A DNA stretch of 32,054 bases from Escherichia albertii NBRC 107761 = DSM 17582 (GCF_000759775.1 NZ_BBMY01000041.1:1-32054); one strand, 5' to 3'. Positions 1 to 13,036 are shown, counted from the first letter of the stretch. Notes: generated by a model not told the origin, from the sequence alone. Program-made: numbers and translations.

Positions 1-27
1 TGACCGCGCATTTTTTATTCTTTATGC

Positions 28-573
28 TTATTTCAGCGTCGGTTTGTCGGTTAAATGGGCGATTTCTCGGGCGAAATTCGCTACTTGCTCCCAATCGGTA
101 TAGACAACTTCTTTGCGCGTGTCCGTTTCTCCGCCTGACATTTTCATAATCAGCTTGATCATAAAGCGGTCATACCAGCGGTAACGTGGATAACGCAGCG
201 CCCCGGCAATGACGGCACAGCGATCGGGACGCCATTGCGAACTCATCAGAAACTTCCGCGCGTAGCTGTTGGTCTGTGGAGTACGCTTCTCCGGTTTGCG
301 CGCCACCAGGTTTACGGAGTAAAAGGCGCTCGGCATTGAATTCAGCCGCGTCGCATGCTTTTTAACAAATTCCTGGAACGCTGAATGGTAATGTCCATAG
401 CGAATAGAAGCGCCAATGACCACGCGATCGTAGTTTTCCCACTGCGGTTCTTCAGTACGGTGCACATTAGCGACATCCGCCTGGATCCCCAGTTCTTTCA
501 GTTCCGAAGCCAGGTAGGAGGCAATCTCGCGCGTTTGTCCGTCCCTTGTTGAGAAAAGAATTAATGTTTTCAC
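28..573 (-). CDS. hemG: Menaquinone-dependent protoporphyrinogen IX oxidase HemG
   Basis: This 181-residue protein is the family's usual length in E. coli. It oxidises protoporphyrinogen IX to protoporphyrin IX in haem synthesis and passes electrons to the respiratory quinone pool at the inner membrane. The N-terminus has the flavodoxin-like FMN phosphate loop (FSTRDGQT, about residues 7-14), and the middle holds the long insert loop typical of HemG rather than true flavodoxins. The start is GTG (571-573), which aligns with the known N-terminus VKTLILF; no better ATG lies upstream. It follows trkH with an 11-base gap, so the two are probably co-transcribed. In E. coli the next element downstream is an rRNA operon, which would lie beyond the left edge. 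Confidence 0.97.
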   Translation of the reverse strand: MKTLILFSTRDGQTREIASYLASELKELGIQADVANVHRTEEPQWENYDRVVIGASIRYGHYHSAFQEFVKKHATRLNSMPSAFYSVNLVARKPEKRTPQTNSYARKFLMSSQWRPDRCAVIAGALRYPRYRWYDRFMIKLIMKMSGGETDTRKEVVYTDWEQVANFAREIAHLTDKPTLK

Positions 574-584
574 GTATCACTCCA

Positions 585-2036
585 TCATTCACGCCAGAAA
601 GTCGGGGTAAAGAGTACAAGCAATGTAAAGACCTCAAGACGACCAAACAGCATGTTGGCAATCAGGATCCATTTAGCCACCGGGTTCATGCTGGTAAAGT
701 TATCAGCCACCACGCCAAGCCCTGGTCCCAGGTTATTCAAGGTCGCAACAACCGACGCGAAGGCTGAAAAGTCATCCACGCCCGTGGCGATAATCGCCAG
801 CATACTGACAATAAACACCAATGCATAGGCGGAGAAAAATCCCCACACAGCTTCGAGGATACGTTCCGGCAGTGCGCGGTTCCCCAGCTTAATGCTATAG
901 ACGGCGTTCGGGTGCACCAGTCGTTTCAGCTCACGGTTCCCCTGCTTGAACAGCAACAGAATACGGATCACTTTCAGGCCACCGCCCGTTGACCCGGCGC
1001 AACCGCCGATAAAAGCAGAACATAACAGCAGTACTGGCAAGAAGAGCGGCCAGCGGGCAATGCTGTCAGTCGTAAACCCGGCGGTTGTCGCCATCGACAC
1101 CACCTGGAAAAACGCCTGGTTAATTGTCATTAGCGCCGAACTGTAGACATTATGAAACCACAGCACGAGGGTACAAATAACCACCAGCGAAAACTGCACG
1201 CCGATAAACATGCGAAATTCTGGATCCCGCCAATAGACCTTAAGGCTACGTCCACTCAGCAACGAGAAATGCAGGCCGTAGTTACAGCCAGAAATCAGCA
1301 GGAAGATAGCAATAATGGTATTAATGGTCGGACTGTCAAAATAGCCAACGCTGGCATCATGGGTCGAGAAGCCGCCAATAGCAATCGTTGCGAAGCTATG
1401 ACCAATGGCATCAAAGGCGGACATCCCGGCAAACCACAACGCCAGCGCACAGGCGACGGTCAGCAAGACATAAATCAACCACAGGGTTTTCGCCGTTTCC
1501 GCAATTCGCGGGCGCATTTTGTTATCTTTCAGCGGGCCGGGCATTTCCGCGCGATAGAGCTGCATCCCACCCACGCCGAGGATAGGCAGTATCGCGACCG
1601 CCAACACGATGATCCCCATCCCGCCAAACCATTGCAGCATCTGGCGATAAAAGAGGATGGCGTGAGGAAGCGAATCCAGCCCCACCAGCGTAGTTGCCCC
1701 CGTGGTAGTCAGACCGGAGAAAGATTCAAAAAACGCATCGGTAATCGTGAGGTTCGGGCTTTCCGAGAAGATAAAAGGGAGCGCACCGACGCTACCCAGC
1801 ACAGTCCAGAACAGCACCACTATCAGAAACCCTTCACGGGATTTCAGTTCGCCCTTCTCTTTACGGTTCGGCCACCACAGCATAGAGCCAATGGCGAGGG
1901 CAACAAAAAAGGTCTGGGTAAAAGCGCGGCCCGCCCCATCCCGGTAAATGAGTGCTACCAGCCCAGGGATAATCATGGTCCCTGAAAATAAGATGACCAG
2001 TAGTCCAACGATTCGGGTAATGGCGCGAAAATGCAT
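585..2036 (-). CDS. trkH: Trk system potassium uptake channel subunit TrkH
   Basis: The 483-residue integral membrane protein is the translocating subunit of the Trk K+ uptake system, working with the cytoplasmic NAD-binding regulator TrkA (not in this window). Four pore-loop repeats are visible, each with a filter glycine: TTTGA at residues 110-114, IAIGGF near 218-223, TTAGFTT near 318-324 and NNLGPG near 434-439. The loop GGCAGSTGGG near 344-353 between pore repeats three and four fits the gating loop of the family. Hydrophobic helices run throughout, and the length is as in K-12. It lies 38 bases after yigZ and 11 before hemG, all on the minus strand, so pepQ-yigZ-trkH-hemG looks like one transcription unit. 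Confidence 0.97.
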   Translation of the reverse strand: MHFRAITRIVGLLVILFSGTMIIPGLVALIYRDGAGRAFTQTFFVALAIGSMLWWPNRKEKGELKSREGFLIVVLFWTVLGSVGALPFIFSESPNLTITDAFFESFSGLTTTGATTLVGLDSLPHAILFYRQMLQWFGGMGIIVLAVAILPILGVGGMQLYRAEMPGPLKDNKMRPRIAETAKTLWLIYVLLTVACALALWFAGMSAFDAIGHSFATIAIGGFSTHDASVGYFDSPTINTIIAIFLLISGCNYGLHFSLLSGRSLKVYWRDPEFRMFIGVQFSLVVICTLVLWFHNVYSSALMTINQAFFQVVSMATTAGFTTDSIARWPLFLPVLLLCSAFIGGCAGSTGGGLKVIRILLLFKQGNRELKRLVHPNAVYSIKLGNRALPERILEAVWGFFSAYALVFIVSMLAIIATGVDDFSAFASVVATLNNLGPGLGVVADNFTSMNPVAKWILIANMLFGRLEVFTLLVLFTPTFWRE

Positions 2037-2074
2037 CTCTGCCGCTTCCTTAGTTCTGCAAAACGAAGTGGGGA

Positions 2075-2689
2075 TTATTCTTCAATCGCTAACAATTGCA
2101 ATGAACCACGGCTAAAATCCGCCAGTTTTGCGGAAAACTCAGCCACTTTCGCTGCCGGAAGCGCCACCCGCAGCAGGACGAATGCCTGATAATCACTGTT
2201 GATAATCTTGCCGTCACACTGTCCCAGCAACGCTTCAATGCCGGTTAACTGACTATATTCACACTGCAAAGTATATTCGGTTAATGGCGTCTTGCGTTGG
2301 GTCGTAAGCTGGCGCAGCGCCTGATTTACACCGCCGCCGTAAGCCTTCACTAACCCGCCAGTGCCCAGCAATATACCGCCATAGTAGCGCACCACCACAG
2401 CGGTAATTTCCCCGACGCCGCTGCCCATCAGTTGGGCGAGCATCGGTTTACCTGCCGTTCCCGCCGGTTCTCCGTCATCAGAGAAACCCAGTTGCTGCGA
2501 ATCGTCAGGTGCCCCCGCCACCCACGCCACGCAATGGTGGCGGGCATCGGGGTGTTCTGCCCGCACCGATTCAACAAACGCTTTCGCCGCCTCGACGCCA
2601 TCGGTATGCGCCAACAGCGTAATGAAGCGGCTCTTTTTGATCTCTTCAACAACCGTGACCGGCGCCGCAGGAATTAACCAGCTTTCCAT
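2075..2689 (-). CDS. yigZ: IMPACT/YigZ family protein
   Basis: This 204-residue protein belongs to the IMPACT (UPF0029/YigZ) family, with an N-terminal conserved domain containing GFSDDGEPAGTAG and VVVRYYGGILLGTGGLVKAY, and a smaller C-terminal ferredoxin-like domain (DUF1949 type). The precise biochemical role is unsettled; eukaryotic IMPACT regulates Gcn2, but that cannot be carried over to bacteria. I chose the ATG at 2687-2689, which overlaps the pepQ TGA stop by one base (TGATG), a typical translational-coupling arrangement. A GTG one codon upstream (2690-2692) is also possible and would give 205 residues. It is probably co-transcribed with pepQ and trkH. Confidence 0.93.
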   Translation of the reverse strand: MESWLIPAAPVTVVEEIKKSRFITLLAHTDGVEAAKAFVESVRAEHPDARHHCVAWVAGAPDDSQQLGFSDDGEPAGTAGKPMLAQLMGSGVGEITAVVVRYYGGILLGTGGLVKAYGGGVNQALRQLTTQRKTPLTEYTLQCEYSQLTGIEALLGQCDGKIINSDYQAFVLLRVALPAAKVAEFSAKLADFSRGSLQLLAIEE

Positions 2690-4020
2690 CACGCCAGTTT
2701 CAGATCCCGGGTCATGTTTTCCACGTTGTTTTCGTGGATCACCACGTTGTCTTCGATACGAATACCGCCGAACGGTTTCAGTGCTTCAATCTTCTGCCAG
2801 TTGAAGTGTTTACTGAACTGCCCTTCACGCCACGGCGCCAACAGCGATTCGATGAAGTAGATACCCGGTTCGATGGTTAACACCATGCCCGGCTGGAGAA
2901 TACGGGTGCAGCGCAGGTACGGATATTTTGCCGGTGCCGCGAGGTGCGTACCGCTATCATCCTGCATAAAACCAGCTACGTCATGCACCTGCAGACCCAG
3001 CGGATGGCCGATACCATGCGGCATAAACGGACCGGTGAGATCGTTTTCAACCATCGCCTCTTCACTCATATCGGTGATGATTTGATGTTTACGCAGCAGT
3101 TTGGCGATGCGCTGATGGAACTGGATGTGGTAATCCACATAGCTGACGCCCGCTTTCATGGTAGCGATCAACGCCAGTTGCTCATCATTAACGTCCTTCA
3201 CTAGTTGCGCGTAGTCGTTGTCGCTTTTTGCCGACCAGGTACGGGTCAGATCAGCCGCATAGCCGTTATATTCGGCCCCGGCATCCAGCAGGAAGCTGCG
3301 CATCTCTTCCGGTGCCTGATGATCCAGTTTGGTGTAATGCAACACCGCAGCGTGTTCGTTAAGCGCCACAATGTTGCTGTAAGGTACGTCGGTATCACGA
3401 TGGCCGGTCGCGGTCAGATAGGCAATGTTGATATCGAACTCACTCATGCCAGAACGGAACGCTTCTTCTGCCGCGCGATGACCGTTGACCGCCATTTTCT
3501 GCGCTTCACGCATACAGGCCAGTTCGTACTCAGTTTTGAAGGAGCGATAGTAATGCAGGTAGTCGATAACCCCTTTCGGGTTGATGTTGCTGGCCTCAAT
3601 ACCCAGTTGCAGCGCACGTTCCGGCACCGGGCCAATATAGCCAATATTGCCGCGCGCAGCAGGCAACAAGCTACCAATACCATCGGCTTTCGGCAGCGCA
3701 ATTACTTCTACGTCCTCAGTCCAGAAGGAAGTCGGCAGCGGTTCGACGTTGTGCCAATAATCAACCGGCAGATAGAACCACAGTTTCGGCTTGTTCACGC
3801 CATCCACCAGCAACCAGCAGTTTGGCACCTGAGTTACCGGCACCCACGCTTTGAATTGCGGGTTCACTTTAAACGGATAGGGATGATCGTCGAGAAAAAC
3901 GTTGAACAGTTCGCCGGAGTGAATAAGTAACGCATCCAGTTTGAAGCGCGCCAGCGCATCGCGAGTCCGTTCCTGTAAGGTAGCTATATGATTTTTATAG
4001 AGCGAGGCCAGTGATTCCAT
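2689..4020 (-). CDS. pepQ: Xaa-Pro dipeptidase (prolidase) PepQ
   Basis: PepQ hydrolyses dipeptides with a C-terminal proline and can also act on some organophosphates. The 443-residue protein has the creatinase-like N-terminal domain and the pita-bread M24 metallopeptidase domain. All five dinuclear-metal ligands are visible: Asp246 (LLDAG), Asp257 (ADLTR), His339 (GIGHP), Glu384 (TIEPG) and Glu423 (RIEDN). His335, in MPHGIGHP, is also conserved. Its stop overlaps the yigZ start by one base. It is divergent from fadB across a 189-base gap that holds the fadB promoter and FadR operator. Confidence 0.97.
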
Positions 4021-4124
4021 TTTTTACCCTTCTGTTTTTTTGACCTTAAGTCTCCGCATCTTAGCACATCGTTCATCCAGAGCGTGATTTCTGCCGAGCG
4101 TGATCAGACTGGCATTTCTTTAAT

Positions 4125-4153
4125 CTTTTATTTGCATATTTTTAACATAAAAT
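4125..4153 (+). promoter_or_regulatory. Probable fadBA promoter (-35/-10)
   Basis: A TAAAAT -10 hexamer (4148-4153) lies 17 bases after a weak CTTTTA -35 (4125-4130), inside an AT-rich tract between pepQ and fadB. If transcription starts near 4160, the FadR site falls just downstream of the start, which matches what is known for E. coli fadB. The hexamers are my reading by eye and the -35 is poor. Confidence 0.5.
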
Positions 4154-4167
4154 ACACACTTCGATGT

Positions 4168-4184
4168 ATCTGGTACGACCAGAT
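4168..4184. promoter_or_regulatory. FadR operator in the fadBA leader
   Basis: The 17-base site ATCTGGTACGACCAGAT is an interrupted palindrome (ATCTGGT and ACCAGAT arms) and matches the published FadR site of E. coli fadB. FadR represses fadBA when bound here and is released by long-chain acyl-CoA. It lies 26 bases before the fadB ATG, in the untranslated leader. Confidence 0.92.
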
Positions 4185-4209
4185 CACCTTGCAGATTCAG
4201 GAGACTGAC

Positions 4210-6399
4210 ATGCTTTACAAAGGCGACACCCTGTACCTTGACTGGCTGGAAGATGGCATTGCCGAACTGGTATTTGATGCCTCAGGTTCAGTTAATAAAC
4301 TCGACACTGCGACCGTCGCCAGCCTCGGCGAGGCCATCGGCGTGCTGGAACAGCAATCAGATCTAAAAGGGCTGCTGCTGCGTTCGAACAAAGCAGCCTT
4401 TATCGTCGGTGCTGATATCACCGAATTCTTGTCCCTGTTCCTCGTTCCTGAAGAACAGTTAAGCCAGTGGCTGCATTTTGCCAATAGCGTGTTTAATCGC
4501 CTGGAAGATCTGCCGGTGCCGACCATTGCCGCCGTCAACGGCTATGCGCTGGGCGGTGGCTGCGAATGCGTACTGGCGACCGATTATCGTCTGGCGACGC
4601 CGGATCTGCGCATCGGTCTGCCGGAAACCAAACTGGGCATCATGCCGGGCTTTGGCGGTTCTGTACGTATGCCACGTATGCTGGGCGCTGACAGTGCGCT
4701 GGAAATCATTGCCGCCGGTAAAGATGTCGGCGCGGATCAGGCGCTGAAAATCGGTCTGGTGGATGGCGTAGTCAAAGCAGAAAAACTGATTGAAGGCGCG
4801 ATGGCGATTTTACGTCAGGCCATTAACGGCGACCTCGACTGGAAAGCGAAACGTCAGCCGAAGCTGGAACCGCTAAAACTGAGCAAGATTGAAGCCACCA
4901 TGAGCTTCACCATCGCTAAAGGGATGGTCGCGCAAACGGCAGGAAAACATTACCCGGCCCCCATCACCGCAGTAAAAACCATTGAAGCTGCGGCCCGTTT
5001 TGGTCGTGAAGAAGCATTAAATCTGGAAAACAAAAGTTTTGTCCCGCTGGCGCATACCAACGAAGCCCGCGCACTGGTCGGTATTTTCCTTAACGATCAA
5101 TATGTAAAAGGCAAAGCGAAGAAACTCACCAAAGACGTTGAAACACCGAAACAGGCCGCTGTGCTGGGCGCAGGCATTATGGGCGGCGGCATCGCTTACC
5201 AGTCTGCGTGGAAAGGCGTGCCGGTTGTCATGAAAGATATCAGCGACAAGTCGTTAACTCTCGGCATGACCGAAGCCGCGAAACTGCTGAACAAGCAGCT
5301 TGAGCGCGGCAAGATCGATGGTCTGAAACTGGCTGGCGTGCTCTCCACGATCCACCCAACGCTCGACTACGCCGGATTTGACCGCGTGGATGTTGTAGTA
5401 GAAGCGGTGGTTGAAAACCCGAAAGTGAAAAAAGCCGTACTGGCAGAAACCGAGCAGAAAGTTCGCCCGGATACCGTGCTGGCGTCTAACACGTCAACCA
5501 TTTCTATCAGCGAACTGGCCAGTGCCCTGGAACGCCCGGAAAACTTCTGCGGGATGCACTTCTTTAACCCAGTGCACCGGATGCCGTTGGTAGAAATTAT
5601 TCGCGGCGAGAAAAGCTCTGACGAAACCATCGCGAAAGTCGTCGCTTGGGCGAGCAGGATGGGTAAAACGCCGATTGTGGTTAACGACTGCCCCGGCTTC
5701 TTTGTTAACCGCGTGCTGTTCCCCTACTTTGCTGGTTTCAGCCAGTTGCTGCGTGACGGCGCGGATTTCCGCAAGATCGACAAAGTAATGGAAAAACAGT
5801 TCGGCTGGCCGATGGGTCCGGCATATCTGCTGGACGTCGTGGGGATTGATACCGCGCATCACGCCCAGGCCGTGATGGCAGCGGGCTTCCCACAGCGGAT
5901 GCAGAAAGATTATCGCGATGCCATCGACGCGCTGTTTGATGCCAACCGCTTTGGTCAGAAGAACGGCCTCGGTTTCTGGCGTTATAAAGAAGACAGCAAA
6001 GGTAAGCCGAAGAAAGAAGAAGACGCTGTCGTTGACGACCTGCTGGCAGAAGTGAGCCAGCCGAAGCGCGATTTTAGCGAGGAAGAGATTATCGCCCGCA
6101 TGATGATCCCAATGGTCAACGAAGTGGTCCGATGTCTGGAAGAAGGCATTATCGCCACTCCGGCAGAAGCGGATATGGCGCTGGTCTACGGCCTGGGCTT
6201 CCCTCCGTTCCACGGAGGCGCGTTCCGCTGGCTGGACACCCTCGGCAGCGCAAAATACCTCGATATGGCACAGCAATATCAGCACCTCGGCCCGCTGTAT
6301 GAAGTGCCGGAAGGTCTGCGTAATAAAGCACGTCATAACGAACCGTACTATCCCCCGGTTGAGCCAGCCCGTCCGGTTGGCGACCTGAAAACGGCTTAA
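4210..6399 (+). CDS. fadB: Fatty acid oxidation complex alpha subunit FadB
   Basis: FadB is the multifunctional alpha subunit of the aerobic beta-oxidation complex: enoyl-CoA hydratase/isomerase in the N-terminal third and L-3-hydroxyacyl-CoA dehydrogenase in the rest. The 729-residue protein keeps hydratase Glu119 (GGGCE) and Glu139 (GLPE), the NAD-binding glycine loop LGAGIMGGG near 319-327, and dehydrogenase His450 (GMHFFNP). The start is the ATG at 4210 after AGGAG (4200-4204). The longer open frame back to 4084 would put the promoter and FadR operator inside the coding region, so I reject it. The fadA gene follows after a 9-base gap, as in the E. coli fadBA operon. Confidence 0.98.
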   Translation: MLYKGDTLYLDWLEDGIAELVFDASGSVNKLDTATVASLGEAIGVLEQQSDLKGLLLRSNKAAFIVGADITEFLSLFLVPEEQLSQWLHFANSVFNRLEDLPVPTIAAVNGYALGGGCECVLATDYRLATPDLRIGLPETKLGIMPGFGGSVRMPRMLGADSALEIIAAGKDVGADQALKIGLVDGVVKAEKLIEGAMAILRQAINGDLDWKAKRQPKLEPLKLSKIEATMSFTIAKGMVAQTAGKHYPAPITAVKTIEAAARFGREEALNLENKSFVPLAHTNEARALVGIFLNDQYVKGKAKKLTKDVETPKQAAVLGAGIMGGGIAYQSAWKGVPVVMKDISDKSLTLGMTEAAKLLNKQLERGKIDGLKLAGVLSTIHPTLDYAGFDRVDVVVEAVVENPKVKKAVLAETEQKVRPDTVLASNTSTISISELASALERPENFCGMHFFNPVHRMPLVEIIRGEKSSDETIAKVVAWASRMGKTPIVVNDCPGFFVNRVLFPYFAGFSQLLRDGADFRKIDKVMEKQFGWPMGPAYLLDVVGIDTAHHAQAVMAAGFPQRMQKDYRDAIDALFDANRFGQKNGLGFWRYKEDSKGKPKKEEDAVVDDLLAEVSQPKRDFSEEEIIARMMIPMVNEVVRCLEEGIIATPAEADMALVYGLGFPPFHGGAFRWLDTLGSAKYLDMAQQYQHLGPLYEVPEGLRNKARHNEPYYPPVEPARPVGDLKTA

Positions 6400-7572
<1,173 letters not shown>

Positions 7573-7578
7573 ACACTT

Positions 7579-7612
<34 letters not shown>

Positions 7613-7626
7613 GGTTCAAAACTCCG

Positions 7627-7663
7627 GTAGGCACGATAAGACGCGCCAGCGTCGCATCGGGCA
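7627..7663. repeat. Inverted REP element, second unit of the fadA BIME
   Basis: GTAGGCACGATAAGACGCGC followed by CAGCGTCGCATCGGGCA is a REP unit in the opposite orientation to the one at 7579. A further short REP-like fragment (TTGCCAGATGCGAC, about 7668-7681) follows and looks like a degraded third unit. Confidence 0.88.
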
Positions 7664-7722
7664 TTGTTTGCCAGATGCGACATAGAGTAATGCCACTGTA
7701 TAAAGTTTTAGTTGCCGTTTTT

Positions 7723-7747
7723 CCCGCCTGTCAGGGGCGGGTTTTTT
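7723..7747 (+). terminator. Intrinsic terminator of fadBA
   Basis: A CCCGCC/GGCGGG stem (7723-7728 with 7736-7741) is followed directly by six T residues (7742-7747). It lies downstream of the REP cluster and 5 bases before the end of the convergent fre gene. On the minus strand the stem is followed by A residues, so it works only for the fadBA direction. Confidence 0.85.
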
Positions 7748-7752
7748 ATGGC

Positions 7753-8454
7753 TCAGATAAACTCAAATGCATCGCCAAACAGGCGATCTTCCCGCGCACT
7801 ACGCTCATTGCAGAACAGGTCACGAGCGATTTTTGCCATCTCAAAACGCCCGGCGATATAAATATCATGCTCCGCCAGCGTACCGTGATCCTGCAACACC
7901 GCGGTTAACACTGTGCCAGTACGACCACGCCAGCCCGCTTCCGGTTGTTCGACCACCGGCACCACTTGCAGACCAGAATGCTTAAGCGAAAGCGCCTCAA
8001 GTTCGGAGAGATCATAAAGATGCTGCTCTTCACGCCCGCCCCAGTAAATGGTGATATCACGATTAGGGTTACGCGCCAGCGCCGTCAGCAAAATCGAACG
8101 GGCATAAGAGAACCCTGTACCGCCCGCGATAAGAATCATTGGACGCTCGTCATCATCGCGCAACCAGGCTTCACCGTGAGGAATATCCACCACGATTTGG
8201 TGATCTTTAAGGATGCGATCCATGACGGCTTTTGCGTAAAGATTGATTTCAGAAGCACCTATATGCAGCTCAATGAAACCTTTTTCATCCGGCGTCGAGG
8301 CCATCGAAAACGGGCGTTTATCGCGCTCATCCATCACTACCATCAAATACTGACCAGCACGAAAAGAAAAGGCCGCGTCTGGCACAATTCGAACGCGGTA
8401 CACGGTATCCGTAATAGCTTCTACCGAGGTCACTTTACAGCTTAAGGTTGTCAT
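7753..8454 (-). CDS. fre: NAD(P)H-flavin reductase Fre
   Basis: Fre reduces free riboflavin, FMN or FAD with NADPH or NADH and supplies reduced flavin to other enzymes. The 233-residue protein has an N-terminal FAD-type barrel with RPFSMAST (47-54), the flavin-binding motif of the ferredoxin reductase family, and a C-terminal nucleotide-binding domain with [12 protein letters not shown] start at MTTLSCKV (ATG 8452-8454), which matches the known protein; an in-frame extension of 11 residues upstream is not conserved in my knowledge. It lies 45 bases after ubiD on the same strand, and reduced flavin is plausibly relevant to the prenyl-FMN that UbiD needs. Confidence 0.96.
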   Translation of the reverse strand: MTTLSCKVTSVEAITDTVYRVRIVPDAAFSFRAGQYLMVVMDERDKRPFSMASTPDEKGFIELHIGASEINLYAKAVMDRILKDHQIVVDIPHGEAWLRDDDERPMILIAGGTGFSYARSILLTALARNPNRDITIYWGGREEQHLYDLSELEALSLKHSGLQVVPVVEQPEAGWRGRTGTVLTAVLQDHGTLAEHDIYIAGRFEMAKIARDLFCNERSAREDRLFGDAFEFI

Positions 8455-8499
8455 GCGCTTTCTCTGTCGGATCGATAAATAGGGCAAAACAAACGCGCA

Positions 8500-9993
8500 T
8501 CAGGCGCTTTTACCGTTGTTAAAAATAGCCAGCTCATCCCAGATTGCATCAACACGCGCGACGACATCCGAATCTTTTTTGATGGGACGTCCCCACTCAC
8601 GCTGGGTTTCCCCCGGCCATTTATTCGTGGCATCCAGCCCCATTTTTGAGCCCAGCCCAGAAACAGGCGAAGCAAAATCCAGATAATCAATGGGCGTGTT
8701 TTCGACCAACACCGTATCCCGCGCCGGGTCCATACGGGTAGTAATCGCCCAAATCACATCGTTCCAGTCGCGTGCGTTGACGTCATCATCACAAACGATC
8801 ACAAATTTAGTGTACATAAACTGGCGTAAGAACGACCAGACGCCCATCATGACGCGCTTCGCGTGTCCGGCGTACTGTTTTTTGATTGTCACTACCGCCA
8901 AACGATATGAACAGCCTTCCGGCGGCAGGTAAAAATCGACAATTTCCGGGAACTGTTTTTGCAGAATGGGCACGAACACTTCGTTCAACGCCACACCCAG
9001 TACCGCGGGTTCATCTGGCGGACGCCCGGTATAGGTGGAATGGTAAATCGCATCTTCACGCTGGGTAATATGCGTTACGGTAAATACCGGGAAACTATCG
9101 ACTTCGTTATAGTAACCGGTGTGGTCGCCATACGGTCCTTCTGGCGCCGTTTCACCTTGTTCGATATACCCTTCCAGCACAATCTCCGCACTGGCGGGCA
9201 CTTCAAGGTCATTGGAGATACACTTCACCACTTCGGTCTTGGTGCCGCGCAGCAATCCGGCAAACGCATACTCTGAAAGCGTATCCGGAACGGGGGTGAC
9301 TGCACCGAGAATCGTGGCGGGATCAGCACCCAGCGCCACAGAAACCGGGAAACGTTCGCCCGGATGCGCCGCGCACCACTCCTGATAATCTAGCGCGCCG
9401 CCGCGATGCGACAGCCAACGCATAATCAGTTTGTTTTTACCAATCAGCTGCTGGCGATAAATGCCCAAATTCTGCCTCTCTTTATGTGGGCCGCGCGTTA
9501 CGGTCAGCCCCCAGGTAATCAGCGGCGCGGCATCTTCCGGCCAGCAGGTCATAATGGGAATGCGATTGAGATCGACGTCATCGCCAGAGACGATTTTTTG
9601 TTGGCAGGGCGCACCACGCAGTCGCTTTGTCGGCATGTTCAATACTTGCTTAAACTGCGGCAGTTTATCAAACAGGTCGCGGAAACCTTTTGGCGGCTCC
9701 GGCTCTTTCAGAAAAGCCAATAATTTACCCACTTCACGCAGCGCCGAAACATCTTCCTGCCCCATGCCCATCGCCACGCGCTTTGGCGTACCAAACAGGT
9801 TACACAGCACCGGCATTGAATAACCCTTCGGGTTTTCGAACAACAGCGCGGGACCACCGGCACGCAACGTACGGTCGGCAATTTCAGTGATTTCCAGATG
9901 CGGGTCCACCGGAAGCGTAATACGTTTTAACTCACCTTGCTGTTCAAGCAGCGTCAAGAAGTCGCGTAAGTCGTTATATTTCATGGCGTCCAT
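8500..9993 (-). CDS. ubiD: 4-hydroxy-3-polyprenylbenzoate decarboxylase UbiD
   Basis: UbiD decarboxylates 3-octaprenyl-4-hydroxybenzoate in ubiquinone synthesis, using the prenylated FMN cofactor made by UbiX (not in this window). At 497 residues it has the full E. coli length, and the UbiD-family blocks are intact, including the [10 protein letters not shown] segment and [15 protein letters not shown] region of the cofactor/active-site domain. MDAMKYNDL leaves two possible starts, ATG 9991-9993 or the ATG three codons later; I took the first, as in K-12. It is divergent from rfaH and probably forms a unit with fre. Confidence 0.97.
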   Translation of the reverse strand: MDAMKYNDLRDFLTLLEQQGELKRITLPVDPHLEITEIADRTLRAGGPALLFENPKGYSMPVLCNLFGTPKRVAMGMGQEDVSALREVGKLLAFLKEPEPPKGFRDLFDKLPQFKQVLNMPTKRLRGAPCQQKIVSGDDVDLNRIPIMTCWPEDAAPLITWGLTVTRGPHKERQNLGIYRQQLIGKNKLIMRWLSHRGGALDYQEWCAAHPGERFPVSVALGADPATILGAVTPVPDTLSEYAFAGLLRGTKTEVVKCISNDLEVPASAEIVLEGYIEQGETAPEGPYGDHTGYYNEVDSFPVFTVTHITQREDAIYHSTYTGRPPDEPAVLGVALNEVFVPILQKQFPEIVDFYLPPEGCSYRLAVVTIKKQYAGHAKRVMMGVWSFLRQFMYTKFVIVCDDDVNARDWNDVIWAITTRMDPARDTVLVENTPIDYLDFASPVSGLGSKMGLDATNKWPGETQREWGRPIKKDSDVVARVDAIWDELAIFNNGKSA

Positions 9994-10100
9994 TGTAGCC
10001 TCTTAATCTGCGCCCATTATACGGCGTTCATCTGCGCGATGCTGTAAATTTGTTAAATTAGCGTGAACTCTGACGGTATAACTCAAACCGGGGAATATAA

Positions 10101-11427
<1,327 letters not shown>

Positions 11428-11443
11428 CCAGCCCCCCATATGA

Positions 11444-11465
11444 CAACCGCCCTGACGGGCGGTTG
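11444..11465 (-). other. Stem-loop between tatC and tatD
   Basis: A perfect 9-base-pair stem (11444-11452 with 11457-11465, CAACCGCCC/GGGCGGTTG) with a 4-base loop lies between the tatC stop and the tatD start. There is no T-run after it on the minus strand, so it is not a classical terminator. It could set tatD expression or protect upstream mRNA; that is inference. Confidence 0.7.
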
Positions 11466-11468
11466 AAT

Positions 11469-12245
11469 TTATTCTTTAGTTTTTTCGCTTTCTGCTTCAG
11501 CGTCATTTTCTTCTTCCCGGTTTCGACCTTTACCAACGTAAAAGCGTGAGAAGAAAACACCGATTTCAAACAGAAAATACATCGGAACTGCCAGCAGCGT
11601 TTGCGAGAAGACATCCGGCGGCGTCAACAACATCCCGACGACGAATGCGCCGACCAGTACATACGGCCGTTTTTTGCGCAAATCTTCTGGTGTGGTAATC
11701 CCCATCCAGCACAGAAGTACAATCGCCACCGGCACTTCGAACGAAACGCCAAACGCCATAAACAGCGCCATCACGAAGCTTAAATAGCTGGCGATGTCGG
11801 TAGATACCTGTACTCCTTCCGGTGCGGTATTGGCGAGAAAACCAAACGCCAACGGAAAAACCACAAAATAGGCGAACGCCATACCGATATAAAATAGCAG
11901 AGAACTGGAGACCAGCAGCGGCACCACCAGGCGACGTTCGTGCTTATACAGTGCGGGGGCAATAAACGCCCACACCTGGTAGAGAATCACTGGCGCTGAC
12001 AAAATCAGCGACACCATAAAGGTCAGCTTGATCGGCGTAAAGAACGGCGACGCCACGTCAGTGGCAATCATCGTTGAACCTTGCGGCAGCTGCTTAATCA
12101 ACGGCGCAGAGACCAGGTGATAGATGTCATTGGCAAAATAGACCAGACACAGGAATATCACGATCACCGCGATAATGCAGTTCAGCAGACGCTTACGCAG
12201 CTCAATCAGATGCGTGATAAGCGGTTGAGTATCTTCTACAGACAT
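11469..12245 (-). CDS. tatC: Sec-independent translocase subunit TatC
   Basis: TatC is the six-helix inner membrane receptor that, with TatB, binds twin-arginine signal peptides on folded proteins. The 258-residue protein starts with the conserved cytoplasmic segment [20 protein letters not shown], has hydrophobic helices including [19 protein letters not shown] and [17 protein letters not shown], and a charged cytoplasmic tail from about residue 233. The length is as in K-12. The start codon lies only two bases after the tatB stop, so translation is likely coupled. It sits in the tatABCD unit downstream of ubiB. Confidence 0.98.
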   Translation of the reverse strand: MSVEDTQPLITHLIELRKRLLNCIIAVIVIFLCLVYFANDIYHLVSAPLIKQLPQGSTMIATDVASPFFTPIKLTFMVSLILSAPVILYQVWAFIAPALYKHERRLVVPLLVSSSLLFYIGMAFAYFVVFPLAFGFLANTAPEGVQVSTDIASYLSFVMALFMAFGVSFEVPVAIVLLCWMGITTPEDLRKKRPYVLVGAFVVGMLLTPPDVFSQTLLAVPMYFLFEIGVFFSRFYVGKGRNREEENDAEAESEKTKE

Positions 12246-12247
12246 GT

Positions 12248-12763
12248 TTACGGTTTATCACTCGACGAAGGGGAAGGTGCAGCGGTTTTCGGCTCAGCGT
12301 CCGCAGCAGGTTTTACCACCGGTTCTGGCGTAGTCTCCGGTTTTTGTTCCGGCGAACTAACCTGTGTTTCGGCAGCAGCAGGGATTACTCCCTCATGCGC
12401 AGACTCATTGCCTTTCACCACCGGATTATGAATGGTGTGCGCTTCATCGCTTGCCTTTTCAGGATCATTCGCAACGTAAGAACGTTTCATCGACTCCGCA
12501 GCCTGGCGCAGTTCATCCATTGACGCTTTCAGCTCTGGCGTCAGGTTAGTCAGGCTCGCTTTTTCAACCTTTTTCAGGCTGTCCTGAAACTCCTGGAGTT
12601 TTAACTCCTGGGTCAGTTCGTTCTGCACCGTTGTCGCCAGTGAGCGCAACGCACGAATCCAGCCCGCTACCGTTTTTACCGCCACAGGCAGTCGTTGCGG
12701 CCCCAAAACAACGAGGCCGATAATGAATACCAATAGCAGTTCGCTAAAACCGATATCAAACAC
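12248..12763 (-). CDS. tatB: Sec-independent translocase subunit TatB
   Basis: TatB pairs with TatC in the substrate-binding complex of the twin-arginine pathway. The 171-residue protein has a short N-terminal membrane helix ([20 protein letters not shown], residues 1-20) followed by the GPQRLP hinge, an amphipathic helix (about 25-45), and a long, charged, proline- and alanine-rich cytoplasmic tail that is likely disordered (about 125-171, rich in PEP/KPA segments). The length matches E. coli TatB. It is tightly packed between tatA (3-base gap) and tatC (2-base gap). Confidence 0.97.
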   Translation of the reverse strand: MFDIGFSELLLVFIIGLVVLGPQRLPVAVKTVAGWIRALRSLATTVQNELTQELKLQEFQDSLKKVEKASLTNLTPELKASMDELRQAAESMKRSYVANDPEKASDEAHTIHNPVVKGNESAHEGVIPAAAETQVSSPEQKPETTPEPVVKPAADAEPKTAAPSPSSSDKP

Positions 12764-12766
12764 GGA

Positions 12767-13036
12767 TTACACCTGCTCTTTATCGTGGCGCTTTGCGTCT
12801 TCTGTTTTAGCCTGTTCCTGATTCACGTCCGCCTGCTTATCGGCGATAGTTTTTGCAGTAAAATCAGCATCCTGACTGGTTTTATCCTGCTTAGGTTCAT
12901 CATCGCTCATTGCTTTTTTAAAGCCTTTGATCGATGCACCAAGATCGGAACCGATGGAGCCGAGCTTTTTGGTGCCAAAAAGCAGTACAACGATGACGGC
13001 AATAATCAATAACTGCCAAATACTGATACCACCCAT
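12767..13036 (-). CDS. tatA: Sec-independent translocase subunit TatA
   Basis: TatA oligomerises at the TatBC complex to allow passage of folded proteins. The 89-residue protein has one N-terminal membrane helix (about 4-21), the [14 protein letters not shown] hinge and amphipathic helix (about 20-43), and a charged tail. I start at MGGISIWQ (ATG 13034-13036), preceded by AGAGGAA; the in-frame extension of 14 residues upstream lacks support and would disturb the short periplasmic N-terminus the family has. It begins 78 bases after ubiB, which leaves room for a tat promoter. Confidence 0.97.
   Translation of the reverse strand: MGGISIWQLLIIAVIVVLLFGTKKLGSIGSDLGASIKGFKKAMSDDEPKQDKTSQDADFTAKTIADKQADVNQEQAKTEDAKRHDKEQV

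Noticed and set aside
1152-1985. Long plus-strand open frame (277 codons) opposite trkH
   Set aside because: It lies wholly antisense to trkH, has a low-complexity Gln/Arg/His-rich product typical of a shadow frame, and no ribosome-binding site.
3205-3930. 241-codon plus-strand frame opposite pepQ
   Set aside because: It is antisense to a complete pepQ with all metal ligands and its product shows no recognisable domain.
4084-4209. 42-residue N-terminal extension of FadB
   Set aside because: The stretch contains the probable promoter and the FadR operator, and the ATG at 4210 has a good ribosome-binding site.
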